In this document: piece by piece, positions 1 through 9,485 of the stretch
Numbering within the stretch: position 1 is the first letter of the stretch
Layout: every line of letters begins with the position of its first letter
DNA from: Synergistales bacterium
Lineage (GTDB): Bacteria > Synergistota > Synergistia > Synergistales > Aminiphilaceae
Assembly (NCBI GenBank): GCA_021736445.1
Contig: JAIPGA010000012.1
Span: 1 to 42,661, forward strand
Length of the DNA: 42,661 nt
Reading direction: 5' to 3'
The notes under the pieces: generated by a model
Told to the model about the DNA's origin: nothing
Seen by the model: only the letters and a program-made list of their open reading frames with translations
Database searches by the model: none
Translations under genes and position numbers: made by a program

Positions 1-391
1 GTATATCCCTCAGGAAAATGTGCGGATCGCGCTCTACAGAAGGCTCTTGCAATCTCGGGAAACAGCGGAGGTTGAACAGCTTGCCTCCGAGATGGCGGAC
101 AGATTCGGGGCCCTTCCACCGGATACCAAGACCCTGCTGGACGCAACCACAGCACGAATCCTTGCAACAGCTCTGGACATACAAAACATTTCCATATCCC
201 CGGAGGCAGTACGGGTAAAGGGTCCGGCAGAGCTGTTGGTTGCGCTTGGTGCAGAAAAGCAGCGGTGGATACGGGAGAGCGGGGCGCAGTGGCTCCACGG
301 GCCGGGAGGAACCGCTGGTCTGCAAGATTTGAACAGGATATTCAAGAGATACCTTACGGAGAAAGAAGATAAAGCCACCACGACCCATTGA
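1..391 (+). CDS. mfd: Transcription-repair coupling factor Mfd, C-terminal end (partial)
   Basis: The reading frame is open from base 2, with no start in the window, and ends with TGA at 389-391. The first visible residues, YIPQENVRIALYRRL, match the conserved start of the Mfd C-terminal (TRCF, D7) domain, where a YIP..-R..LY.R pattern is typical. Only about 129 residues are present; the helicase and RNA-polymerase-interacting parts lie upstream. In known family members Mfd displaces RNA polymerase stalled at DNA lesions and recruits UvrA; the D7 domain is autoinhibitory. It is followed 16 bases later by mazG with its own strong ribosome binding site, so the two are probably co-transcribed. 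The call rests on the C-terminal domain only, but the mfd-mazG neighbourhood is common in bacteria. Confidence 0.85.
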   Translation, partial: YIPQENVRIALYRRLLQSRETAEVEQLASEMADRFGALPPDTKTLLDATTARILATALDIQNISISPEAVRVKGPAELLVALGAEKQRWIRESGAQWLHGPGGTAGLQDLNRIFKRYLTEKEDKATTTH

Positions 392-407
392 GAGGAGGCG
401 TCACACC

Positions 408-1199
408 TTGGGGGAACCGAAGGAACATCCCTTTGACCGATTGGCGGGAATCATGGAGCAGCTCCGTGCTCCCGACGGCTGTCCCTGGGATAGAGAGCAG
501 AATCTCCGGTCATTGCGACCATACATCATTGAAGAGGCCTACGAGCTCATTCAGGCCATCAATAAAGAAGATGCAGAAGATATACGCGAAGAGTGCGGGG
601 ATCTCTTGCTTCAGGTTATCTTTATCAGCCAAATCGCCAAAGAGCACCAGTGGTTTGATATTTCGGGTGTCCTTGACGCCATCTCAGAGAAACTGGTGCG
701 ACGCCACCCGCACGTGTTTGGCAATGTGAACGTGGACACCAGCAGTGACGTCAGCAGGAATTGGGATGAGATCAAAGCTGAAGAGAAGAAAAAAACAACC
801 CGGAAGAGCCGACTCAGTGGCATTCCACAATCCCTTCCTGCCCTTATCCGCGCCCACCAGCTGCAGGAACGGGCGGCAAAAGTTGGATTCGACTGGCCAA
901 AGGGTGATCAGGAAGCCGTTTTTGGCAAAATCGAAGAGGAGCTTCAAGAGGTGCAGGAAGCAATGCAGCATGAGAACCAACAACACATAGAAGAGGAACT
1001 CGGAGATCTTTTCTTTGCTCTTGTAAATCTTAGCAGACGACTTGACATGGATGCAGAACTCCTGCTGCAGGAGGCCAACGAAAAGTTTACCAAACGCTTT
1101 GAATATGTGGAACAGAGAGTGGAAGAAACAGCAGGGGGATGGGTACAGCATGAACTGGAAGAGCTTGAAGCCTATTGGAAAGAAAGCAAACAGAAATAG
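408..1199 (+). CDS. mazG: Nucleoside triphosphate pyrophosphohydrolase MazG
   Basis: The 263-residue protein hydrolyses (d)NTPs to NMP and pyrophosphate, a house-cleaning role inferred from the family. Two tandem MazG domains are visible. In the first, the metal-binding pattern EExxE falls at residues 42-46 and is followed by E61, E62 and D65 (REECGDLLLQV). The second contains KIEEELQEVQEA and later EEELGDLFFALVNLSRRL. The length fits the two-domain E. coli type. The start is TTG at 408, preceded by AGGAGG (393-398) at good spacing; no ATG or GTG in frame is better placed. It lies 16 bases after mfd. The 122-base gap to the next gene shows no clear terminator. Confidence 0.93.
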   Translation: MGEPKEHPFDRLAGIMEQLRAPDGCPWDREQNLRSLRPYIIEEAYELIQAINKEDAEDIREECGDLLLQVIFISQIAKEHQWFDISGVLDAISEKLVRRHPHVFGNVNVDTSSDVSRNWDEIKAEEKKKTTRKSRLSGIPQSLPALIRAHQLQERAAKVGFDWPKGDQEAVFGKIEEELQEVQEAMQHENQQHIEEELGDLFFALVNLSRRLDMDAELLLQEANEKFTKRFEYVEQRVEETAGGWVQHELEELEAYWKESKQK

Positions 1200-1321
1200 G
1201 CCCTTCCGGTGGTTTCCTGCCGTGGTATCGAACGTTGCATAAGCGGCTGTGAGGTTGTACGCTACACAGGTTCAACCACCACAGAGAGGCGAAGAGATTA
1301 TTCTATTGGAGGATAACCTAT

Positions 1322-1555
1322 ATGATTAATAAGCAAGATATCGTGAATCTCATCGATGAAAAGGTCCGACCCGCCCTGCAGAGCCATGGCGGTGATATCG
1401 AGTTTAAGTCCTATGACGAGCAGAGTGGCGTTGTACAGGTAGAGCTGACGGGAGCCTGCGGCTCCTGCCCATTTGCCCGGGAAACGTTACGTGGACACGT
1501 AGAGGCCATCCTGATCTCGGAACTGCCTGATGTGAAGGCGGTTGTGCAGGGTTAG
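1322..1555 (+). CDS. NifU C-terminal-domain (Nfu-type) iron-sulfur cluster carrier
   Basis: This is a 77-residue stand-alone NifU C-terminal domain. The family signature is clear: an N-terminal helix, VRPALQSHGGDIEF, and then the cluster-binding motif C46-G-S-C49-P. Proteins of this size bind a [4Fe-4S] cluster at a dimer interface and pass it to client apoproteins. The ATG at 1322 is preceded by GGAGG (1308-1312). It is followed 12 bases later by phoH with a GTG start, so co-transcription is likely. No other iron-sulfur assembly genes are in view, so its clients cannot be inferred from context. Confidence 0.9.
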   Translation: MINKQDIVNLIDEKVRPALQSHGGDIEFKSYDEQSGVVQVELTGACGSCPFARETLRGHVEAILISELPDVKAVVQG

Positions 1556-1567
1556 GCGAAGGTAGGC

Positions 1568-2566
1568 GTGACACACAGAGAAGACTCAAAGAAAGAACTG
1601 GAATACGTGGACGGATCCTACCAATGGGTAGAATCGATCCCCGCTGAACCACTCATGCGGATATTGGGGCAAAACGATTCGAATCTCCGGCTTATCGAAG
1701 AACGGTATCCCGTACAGATTGTAGCGAGAGGAGAAACGATCACCATACAGGGGCCTGACCGGCATGCTGTAGCCATTGTAGGACGCCTCATTCAAGAGGT
1801 GAAAACCGTTGCGCAGCGGGGCCACCGTATCACCGCCTCGGAGTTGCGCTATGGCATGGACACCCTCGCTCAGGGAGAGGCTTTAGACTTGGCTTCGCTG
1901 CATGAAGAAATCATCTGTTTCACCACAAGAGGGAAGCCTGTCCGACCCCAAACCGCCGGCCAGCAGCGTTACCTTCAGGCAATCCGTGCAAATCACGTCG
2001 TATTCTGTATTGGCCCCGCCGGAACAGGCAAGACATATCTCGCCGTGGCCATGGCGGTCGCGGCGCTCAAGGAAAAAATGATCAGCCGTATTATCCTGGT
2101 ACGGCCTGCAGTGGAAGCGGGGGAAAGCCTTGGGTATCTCCCTGGAGATCTGAAAGAAAAGATAGAACCCTACTTGCGACCTCTGTATGATGCGTTCTAT
2201 GACCTTCTCACTCCCGAGCGGTTCATGAGATATGTAGATAAAAATGTCATAGAAATCGCCCCGCTGGCATATATGAGAGGGCGTACGCTGAACGACAGTT
2301 TCATCATCCTGGATGAAGCTCAAAATACCACACCTGAGCAGATGAAAATGTTTTTAACACGGATGGGGTTCGGCTCCCAGGTCGTGGTAACAGGGGACAT
2401 CACACAGGTTGATCTCCCTTCCGGAAAGGGCTCGGGACTGGAAATCGTGCATAAAATCCTCTACGGGCTGGAGGGAATCGCGTTCACGTCCCTTGATAAG
2501 GAAGATGTCGTGCGCCATGAAATTGTGCAGCGGATAGTTCAGGCCTATGAAAACTTCGAACGGTAG
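1568..2566 (+). CDS. phoH: PhoH family ATPase (PhoH/YbeZ type)
   Basis: The protein has 332 residues, the usual length for the family. A short N-terminal KH-like region precedes the PhoH ATPase core, which has Walker A GPAGTGKT at residues 149-156 and Walker B FIILDEAQN near residue 250; TGDITQVDLP is the conserved sensor region. YbeZ-type PhoH proteins are ATPases that work with the endonuclease YbeY in rRNA processing and ribosome quality control, and ybeY lies two genes downstream here. The GTG start at 1568 is preceded by a purine-rich GCGAAGGTAGG. The 3' end overlaps pgpH by 20 bases, which suggests translational coupling. Confidence 0.93.
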   Translation: MTHREDSKKELEYVDGSYQWVESIPAEPLMRILGQNDSNLRLIEERYPVQIVARGETITIQGPDRHAVAIVGRLIQEVKTVAQRGHRITASELRYGMDTLAQGEALDLASLHEEIICFTTRGKPVRPQTAGQQRYLQAIRANHVVFCIGPAGTGKTYLAVAMAVAALKEKMISRIILVRPAVEAGESLGYLPGDLKEKIEPYLRPLYDAFYDLLTPERFMRYVDKNVIEIAPLAYMRGRTLNDSFIILDEAQNTTPEQMKMFLTRMGFGSQVVVTGDITQVDLPSGKGSGLEIVHKILYGLEGIAFTSLDKEDVVRHEIVQRIVQAYENFER

Positions 2567-4613
2567 AACCCATTGGGCGTCTTCGCTCTCTATAGCACGG
2601 AAGTTTCTGTCCTCAACCAGCACCTTCTGCCTTGTGCTGGTTGTGATGGCGCTGTTACTCCTTATCGTGAACTGGCAACTTCGTGCGGGACAGAACGGAT
2701 TCCAGATTGGGAGGGCTGCCCCCAAAACCTATCTGGCTCTCTCTTCAATGCGGTTTCCCGATCAACGGATCACGAATATCCTCAAAGACTATGTCTCAGA
2801 CCGGGTGGCCGGCGTAGTGATCAGAAGCCCCTCACAGTTTACGGATTCCGTGGAAGCTCTCTCCCAGGGGAAATACCTCCGCCAGGGGGGAGAAAGGAAA
2901 GAGGAAGGGAAACTGCTTCCGGAAGCACTCCGGCTCCGTTTGGACCGGTTGCCGTCTGAGGATCGACTCACGCTCCTCAGAGCCGCTTCGTCAATCGGCT
3001 CCGGGGTGATCAGGCAGGGACTCTACAGCAATGAAGACAAACGCGACGTCTGGTCACGTATCCAAAAACGGGATCTCTCGCCGGCACAGCGCAATCTTGC
3101 GTACCAGCTTATCGATCACCTTGTAACGCAGGCTCAAAGAGAGGATAGGGAACTGACAGACGAAGTCAGGCAGGAGCTGCGCGGTTCTGTTCCACCAGTG
3201 GAACGCAGCGTGCACCCTGGCGACGTAATTGTGGAAAAAGGGGAAACGGTCACCCCCTTTATCGGCACAATCCTTGCACGGCAGGGATATCCCCCGAGCC
3301 ATTTCCCTGTTGAGCATATGGTGCTCGCCATTGCGGTAGCGCTCCTGTGGGCCTCCTGGTTCATCTCCGGATGGAAAACACTTTTTCCGCAACAGCGCAG
3401 TCTGTTTCGGAGTTTTACCCTTGTACTCTTTTGCATCACATGGGGTGTGGAGATATCCTCTGCGAGATTCGGCTTCTACGGGCTCGGCATGATCCTGCTT
3501 GCCGGCTGGGGCTATCTCACTCTTCCTCACTCGCTGGCACATGTGGTGATCATCGGTGGCGGGCTGATCGCCGGAATAGTGGCCACGGACTTTTCCCTGG
3601 CGGCAACCGCCATTATCTATCTGGTGACGGCAGTGACAAGCGGAGCCGGTCTCGTTCTGTTTCGGAGTATACAGAGCCGCTCTCAGGTATGGAAGGAACT
3701 CTTTTTTCTCACTGTAGGCGCCGTCGCGATGGCCATTGCCGCTCTATGGACCCGGGGGGAAGAGCTGTCGTGGCTACGTCTCCTATTATATCCCTTTCTG
3801 GCCTTATTGCTGGACACGATGCTCATCGCACTTTTGCCACTCTGGGAAAAGATGTTCGACGTGCTTTCACCCTTACGTCTCATGGAACTGAGCCAGCCGG
3901 GCAGTGCACTCCTGAAACGGCTCCAGCTGGAGGCTCCGGGTACCTACCACCACACGCTCATGGTGGGGACATTGGCTGAAAATGCCGCCGACGAGGTGGG
4001 CCTGGACGGATTGCTTGTGCGTACTGGAGCCTACTATCATGATATCGGAAAGCTAAAACGCCCGGACTATTTTGTCGAAAACCAGCTGTTCACAACCAAC
4101 CCGCATGATGAAATGGCACCGACCCTCTCTGCGCTGGTCATTATCGCTCACGTTCGCGATGGAGAAAAGCTGGCAAAGAACTATAAGCTTCCGGCAAAAT
4201 TGTGCGATTTCATTACGGAGCATCACGGGACAACCATGCTCTCCTACTTTTACAAAAAGGCGAAGCTGGAGAACGTCTCCATCCAGCCGGAACAGTTTAC
4301 CTACCCCGGCCCGCGGCCACGCTCCAGGGAAACAGCCATTGTCATGCTGGCCGACTCGGTAGAGGCAGCGGTGCGTGGAGCTGGAAGCTCCATCGCCCAA
4401 GTAGGAGAGCTTGAGGAGTTGGTGAATGACGTCGTTCAAGCCAAGATCTCCGAAGGACAGCTTGACTATGTCCAGTTTACCCTTGCCGACCTCGCCGCCA
4501 TAAAATTCAGCTTCACCAATACGCTCCGATCTATGTATCATTCCAGGAAGATTCAGAATTTCCCGCAGGAACGCAAAGAGGAAACCGCATCGGTAGAGCA
4601 GGGAGTTGTATAA
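2547..4613 (+). CDS. pgpH: PgpH-type membrane HD phosphohydrolase (probable c-di-AMP phosphodiesterase)
   Basis: The 688-residue protein has the 7TMR-HD architecture: one N-terminal transmembrane segment (about residues 28-46), an extracytoplasmic 7TMR-HDED region, seven transmembrane segments (about 250-450) and a cytoplasmic HD hydrolase domain. The HD part reads TYHHTLMVGTLAENAADEV and then YYHDIGKLKRPDYF, with the diagnostic H498-D499 and a later EHHGT. In Listeria and Bacillus this family hydrolyses cyclic di-AMP. The length is close to that of B. subtilis YqfF. The ATG at 2547 lies inside the end of phoH; the stop overlaps the ybeY start by one base (TAATG). The position between phoH and ybeY is the standard one. 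No cyclic di-AMP cyclase is in this window. Confidence 0.92.
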   Translation: MKTSNGRTHWASSLSIARKFLSSTSTFCLVLVVMALLLLIVNWQLRAGQNGFQIGRAAPKTYLALSSMRFPDQRITNILKDYVSDRVAGVVIRSPSQFTDSVEALSQGKYLRQGGERKEEGKLLPEALRLRLDRLPSEDRLTLLRAASSIGSGVIRQGLYSNEDKRDVWSRIQKRDLSPAQRNLAYQLIDHLVTQAQREDRELTDEVRQELRGSVPPVERSVHPGDVIVEKGETVTPFIGTILARQGYPPSHFPVEHMVLAIAVALLWASWFISGWKTLFPQQRSLFRSFTLVLFCITWGVEISSARFGFYGLGMILLAGWGYLTLPHSLAHVVIIGGGLIAGIVATDFSLAATAIIYLVTAVTSGAGLVLFRSIQSRSQVWKELFFLTVGAVAMAIAALWTRGEELSWLRLLLYPFLALLLDTMLIALLPLWEKMFDVLSPLRLMELSQPGSALLKRLQLEAPGTYHHTLMVGTLAENAADEVGLDGLLVRTGAYYHDIGKLKRPDYFVENQLFTTNPHDEMAPTLSALVIIAHVRDGEKLAKNYKLPAKLCDFITEHHGTTMLSYFYKKAKLENVSIQPEQFTYPGPRPRSRETAIVMLADSVEAAVRGAGSSIAQVGELEELVNDVVQAKISEGQLDYVQFTLADLAAIKFSFTNTLRSMYHSRKIQNFPQERKEETASVEQGVV

Positions 4614-5143
4614 TGAATATCGAGTTGGATTGTATAGAGCACCTGGATAAAGCCGAACTAGGCCTGGAGGATGCCGGGGTGCACCTCGACAACATCGCGG
4701 CACTCTACGATACCATTGTACGTAAAGAGCACCCCCAGCTTCTTCAGATACCCACAGTGGAGGTCGCGCTTGTTATCCTCCCGCCGGCGGAAGTACAGGA
4801 TATCAACGAGCAGTACCGGGGATTTGATGAACCGACGGATGTATTGTCCTTCCCCCTTTGGGAAAATAACGGGAGCTTTTCTCCGCCCCTGGATTGGGCC
4901 GAGGTACCGCTTGGGGATATCGTTCTGTGCCCCGCCGTTATCCGGGAGAATGCGGCCTTTCATCAGGTTCAGCTTGTACAGGAGAGTCTGCTTGTGCTGA
5001 TACACGGTTTTTTGCATTTGTTGGGTTGGGATCACGATACTTCAGAACGTGAGGCTGCTATGTGGAAGGTGCAGCAGAGATACCTGGACGAGGCAGGCAA
5101 GCAATTAGGCCTCACGTTCCCTCACAGTGATAGGGAGGTCTGA
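4613..5143 (+). CDS. ybeY: Endoribonuclease YbeY (rRNA maturation factor)
   Basis: The protein has 176 residues. The metal-binding signature HGxLHLxGxDH is present as HGFLHLLGWDH, with zinc ligands at H131, H135 and H141. The preceding GFDEPTDVLSFPLW matches the family's TDVLSFP element. YbeY is a single-strand endoribonuclease needed for 16S rRNA 3'-end processing and 70S quality control. The start ATG at 4613 overlaps the pgpH stop by one base. The N-terminal 40 residues are less conserved, which is usual. Together with phoH, era and rbfA it makes this window rich in small-subunit assembly factors. Confidence 0.93.
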   Translation: MNIELDCIEHLDKAELGLEDAGVHLDNIAALYDTIVRKEHPQLLQIPTVEVALVILPPAEVQDINEQYRGFDEPTDVLSFPLWENNGSFSPPLDWAEVPLGDIVLCPAVIRENAAFHQVQLVQESLLVLIHGFLHLLGWDHDTSEREAAMWKVQQRYLDEAGKQLGLTFPHSDREV

Positions 5144-5150
5144 TGGCTCT

Positions 5151-6440
5151 GTGGGAGATGACATAACCGGCAATCTGGCATCGCTTGTTGTTCTGCTCGT
5201 TCTTTCAGCACTGTTCAGTAGCACCGAAACGGCCATCACTGCAACAAGTCGCGCAAAGCTGACATCGCTTCAGGAGCGACATCCAATACTCAAAAGATTT
5301 TACAGCTGGTTGATGAACGACACCCAGGGTGCGTTGACGGCTACCCTTGTGGCAAATAACCTGATCAACATCGCTGCAAGTGCTCTCGCAACGACCATCT
5401 CGGTAAGGCTCTTTGGAAATCAGGGTGTACTCTACGCTATTATCGGCATGACGACACTGATTGTCATCTTTGGAGAAATCTTTCCCAAAAGTGTCGCCAT
5501 CATCCGTTCTGAGCACATTCTCTTTTTTACGTTGCCTGTACTGCGATTGACCTATCTCGTGTTCTTGCCGATTTTGTGGGGCCTCACGAAGATTGTGAGA
5601 TTCCTGGGTATTCTAACCCGCATCGACCTCTCCCCACAGCATACGTTTGTAACCCGGGAAGAGGTGGAACAACTCGTGCGCATGGGGGAGGCCTCGGGTG
5701 CCCTGGAGACGGAAGAGCGGAGGATGATCCACGGCATCATCTCGTTTGAAGAAACCAGGGCCTGCGAAATCATGGTGCCGAGAATGGACATGGTGGCCAT
5801 ATCTTCCGAACGCACCATCCATGAGGCGGTGGCGGTGTTTCAGGAATACGGGCATTCCCGTATTCCTGTTTTTGAAGAAGGTTTGGACAAGATCTCGGGC
5901 ATCCTCTACGTGAAAGATATCATCGGTGCGCTTTCGGGAGGAAGAATGGACGCACATATCTCCGAAATCCAGCGTGTGGCCCTCTTCGTTCCCGAGGTTG
6001 TCCGGACCAGCGAGCTCTTTGAGCTCATGAAACGCGAACGGACCCATATGGCGATCGTGGTGGATGAGTACGGGGGAACAGCCGGCCTTATTACCCTGGA
6101 GGATCTGCTTGAGGAAATCGTGGGCGAGATCCAGGATGAGTACGATCAGGAAGCCCCCGCCATACAGAAGGAATCGGAGTCCAGCTATCTGGCCGAGGGA
6201 TATGTAAATCTCGAGGAGCTTTCGGAGCGCCTGGGCTACTCCTTTCAATCGGAGGATGTGGACAGCCTGGGCGGCCTGATTCTCTCCCTCACCGGACGAT
6301 TCCCCGAAAAGGGGAATATTGTCTACTACGGGCCCTGGGTGATCGAGGTTCTCGAGGTGGAAGACCACCGGATCAAACTGCTCCGTCTGCAGTACGACGA
6401 AGATCGGTTTCAGTCTGGCGAAAATGCAGAGAAGGAATAA
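5151..6440 (+). CDS. CNNM/CBS-domain membrane protein (CorC/HlyC family)
   Basis: The protein has about 429 residues. An N-terminal DUF21/CNNM membrane domain has about four hydrophobic segments (first LASLVVLLVLSALF). It is followed by two CBS domains (first around ACEIMVPRMDMVAISSE, second around MKRERTHMAIVVDEYGGTAGLIT) and a C-terminal CorC_HlyC domain (SYLAEGYVNLEEL). Such proteins are linked to magnesium or other cation efflux; the older label haemolysin is not meaningful. The GTG at 5151 has GGGAGG (5133-5138) 12 bases upstream. An alternative GTG at 5127 lies within ybeY, adds eight polar residues and lacks a ribosome binding site. It is co-directional with ybeY and cdd. Confidence 0.88.
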   Translation: MGDDITGNLASLVVLLVLSALFSSTETAITATSRAKLTSLQERHPILKRFYSWLMNDTQGALTATLVANNLINIAASALATTISVRLFGNQGVLYAIIGMTTLIVIFGEIFPKSVAIIRSEHILFFTLPVLRLTYLVFLPILWGLTKIVRFLGILTRIDLSPQHTFVTREEVEQLVRMGEASGALETEERRMIHGIISFEETRACEIMVPRMDMVAISSERTIHEAVAVFQEYGHSRIPVFEEGLDKISGILYVKDIIGALSGGRMDAHISEIQRVALFVPEVVRTSELFELMKRERTHMAIVVDEYGGTAGLITLEDLLEEIVGEIQDEYDQEAPAIQKESESSYLAEGYVNLEELSERLGYSFQSEDVDSLGGLILSLTGRFPEKGNIVYYGPWVIEVLEVEDHRIKLLRLQYDEDRFQSGENAEKE

Positions 6441-6455
6441 AGAGGAGGAGTGGTT

Positions 6456-6878
6456 GTGCAGAACAATGTCGACTGGCCTTCTGTTTGGGCTGTATCGCCT
6501 GAACAGTTACTGGAAACAGCCCGCAGCCTTGTACAGCGGGCCTATGCGCCCTACTCCCGCTTCCCCGTTGGCGCAGCACTCCTGACCGAAAAAATGGAGG
6601 TGTTCGGCGGCTGTAATATCGAGAATGGGAGTTACGGTCTCACGATCTGCGCCGAACGCGTAGCGATAGGAAACTGGAGATGCAGATCCGATGCACCCAT
6701 CCTGGCGATAGCCATAGTAGCCGCGGATATCGGTCCCTGTTACCCCTGCGGGGCATGTCGCCAGGTTCTGCAGGAGTTTGCGCCTGATGTAAAGGTCCTG
6801 CTCGAAGATTGGGAGAACGGAAAGAAACCGCTGCTTCTTCCCATGCAGGATCTGTACCCCTATCCATTTCGTCCATGA
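6456..6878 (+). CDS. cdd: Cytidine deaminase
   Basis: This protein of about 140 residues deaminates cytidine and deoxycytidine to uridine forms in pyrimidine salvage. The zinc site is complete: C65-A-E67, with the proton-shuttling glutamate, and PC98-GAC101-RQVLQEF. NIENGSYGLTICAER is the family's substrate-binding segment. The length is that of the homotetrameric class. The GTG at 6456 is seven bases after AGGAGG (6443-6448); the in-frame GTG at 6450 is too close to that site. The stop overlaps the era start as ATGA. The cdd-era adjacency is common in Gram-positive-like operons. Confidence 0.93.
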   Translation: MQNNVDWPSVWAVSPEQLLETARSLVQRAYAPYSRFPVGAALLTEKMEVFGGCNIENGSYGLTICAERVAIGNWRCRSDAPILAIAIVAADIGPCYPCGACRQVLQEFAPDVKVLLEDWENGKKPLLLPMQDLYPYPFRP

Positions 6879-7780
6879 GTATCCCATTCCGTTGCGGATT
6901 CATTTCCCTGATCGGTCGCCCAAACGCCGGGAAATCCTCGTTGATCAACCGTCTGGCAGGTGAGAAATCCTGCATCGTTTCTCATGTTCCCCAGACAACA
7001 AGGAAAAATGCGCGTACTATCATCACGACCGGGGAAGCCCAGCTCATCTTTATCGACACCCCTGGTATCCACACACCGCATCACGTCCTTGGGGAACACA
7101 TGGTAGAGCAGGTCCACACTGCCACCGAGGGCATTGACTGTATAGGTCTCATCCTCGACGCTACACGTTCGCGAAGCGGAGAGGAAGAACGGCTACTCCG
7201 GGAGACACTGCGTTCGGTCAGGGTTCCCGTACTGCTCATACTCAATAAAATCGACATCTGTACAGAAAGCGACCTCCTGGAAAAGGTACGCAAAGCATGG
7301 TCGGAACTGAACCCCCGGGAGGTCGTCGCCGTATCGGCACTGCGTGGCGATGGTTGCGACGAACTCCTGAGTCAATGCATCGCCTATCTTCCCGAATCGC
7401 CTCCGCTCTATCCTGAAGAGCAGTTATCCGACCAGAGCGAACGTTTCCTCGCCGGGGAGCTGATCCGGGAACAGATATTCCTCGTAGCCAAAGAGGAGGT
7501 ACCGCATGACACGGCAGTCAAAATCGAAGAATTCAAATCGCCTGAGGAATATCCGGAACGTCGGGTCCTGTACATACGCGCCACCATTCTGGTACGCCGA
7601 ACCGGTCAAAAAGGCATACTTATCGGCAAAAACGGCGCTATGCTGAAAAACATAGGGAAGACCTCCAGAACCGCTTTGGAGCAACAATTCGGTCAGAAGG
7701 TTTACCTGGATCTCTGGGTACAAGTCCGCAAGGACTGGAAAACAAACCCCCGGAGACTCCAGGAACTCGGGTACCTGTAA
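6875..7780 (+). CDS. era: GTPase Era
   Basis: Era has 301 residues, typical length. The N-terminal GTPase domain shows G1 GRPNAGKS (residues 14-21), the switch I region with PQTTR, G3 DTPG, G4 NKID and G5 SAL. The C-terminal KH type-2 domain contains IGKNGAMLKNIG. Era binds the 3' end of 16S rRNA and checks small-subunit maturation. I chose the ATG at 6875, which overlaps the cdd stop (ATGA), rather than the far-upstream in-frame start at 6809 that would lie inside cdd. It sits next to recO, a classical arrangement, and near ybeY and phoH, whose products act on the same rRNA region. Confidence 0.96.
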   Translation: MSIPFRCGFISLIGRPNAGKSSLINRLAGEKSCIVSHVPQTTRKNARTIITTGEAQLIFIDTPGIHTPHHVLGEHMVEQVHTATEGIDCIGLILDATRSRSGEEERLLRETLRSVRVPVLLILNKIDICTESDLLEKVRKAWSELNPREVVAVSALRGDGCDELLSQCIAYLPESPPLYPEEQLSDQSERFLAGELIREQIFLVAKEEVPHDTAVKIEEFKSPEEYPERRVLYIRATILVRRTGQKGILIGKNGAMLKNIGKTSRTALEQQFGQKVYLDLWVQVRKDWKTNPRRLQELGYL

Positions 7781-7792
7781 AGTAGTGGAATC

Positions 7793-8509
7793 ATGGAACC
7801 ACAGGGGTTTCTCGCCGTTCAGGGTGTCGTGCTCAAACGGACCACCACACCTGAGGGGGATATGCGGATCTGCCTCGTTGTGCGCAAAAAAGGGAAAATC
7901 TACGTGCGCGCTCCCGGGGCCGCCAGGGGGAAGGTGCGTTTCGGAGGGGGGACGGAACCCCTGGTCTGGGCGGAATTCTATCTCTATCGGAGTCCGCGCG
8001 GGATAATCCTGCAGGATATGGCGGAAAAGGACGTGTTGTGGAGAGTCCGATCCGCCCCGGAACGTCTCCGAGTCGCATGCTCGTGGGCAGCCATGATGGA
8101 CAGGTATCTCCCTGCAGGCATAGAAACCAACGAATTGCTGGGCCAGTTCTACTGGCATCTGACAATGCTTGGCTCAAGCGAAAATATCCCCAGTCTGGAA
8201 TGGCGTTTTTTCTGGTATTGGATGAAGGCATGGGGCGTGGCACCCGACTTCACGCGTTGTGTCCGTTGTGGTCAAAGGGTCGAAAAGGGATACTGGACAA
8301 CGGAGGGCTTTGTGTGTTCTCCCTGCAAAAAACGGTGTCCTGGGCATGCCAAAGCGATTTGGGTGGACCCCGCTACGCTCCAGGCACTCCGAGAGGCGAC
8401 CACACTCAATCGTCAGGATTTCTTTTATTGGCACCACCAATGCAGGGCGCTCGCCGTAGAGTGGGGTTTGTGGTCGCGATTCGCCCGTACAATACTGGAA
8501 AGTCAATAA
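7793..8509 (+). CDS. recO: DNA repair protein RecO
   Basis: The 238-residue protein begins with an OB-fold-like segment ([19 protein letters not shown]) and has a C-terminal zinc cluster, C156-x2-C159 and C175-x2-C178. RecO helps RecR load RecA onto SSB-coated single-stranded DNA and anneals complementary strands. Overall similarity is weak, as usual for RecO. The order era-recO-glyQ, the length and the zinc motif support the call. The ATG at 7793 follows the era stop by 12 bases. There is an 80-base AT-rich gap to glyQ. Confidence 0.85.
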   Translation: MEPQGFLAVQGVVLKRTTTPEGDMRICLVVRKKGKIYVRAPGAARGKVRFGGGTEPLVWAEFYLYRSPRGIILQDMAEKDVLWRVRSAPERLRVACSWAAMMDRYLPAGIETNELLGQFYWHLTMLGSSENIPSLEWRFFWYWMKAWGVAPDFTRCVRCGQRVEKGYWTTEGFVCSPCKKRCPGHAKAIWVDPATLQALREATTLNRQDFFYWHHQCRALAVEWGLWSRFARTILESQ

Positions 8510-8589
8510 GACCTGCCCGGGGAAGCACACAGGCATCCGAAAAAAGCAACATTACATTATATTTATATATACCGATAAGGAGGCTGGGT

Positions 8590-9468
<879 letters not shown>

Positions 9469-9485
9469 ATGGTAGGGTGATCGCT

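Noticed and set aside
8038-8589. Long 5' extension of the glyQ frame
   Set aside because: It overlaps recO in another frame. The ATG at 8590 has an excellent ribosome binding site and fits the family start.
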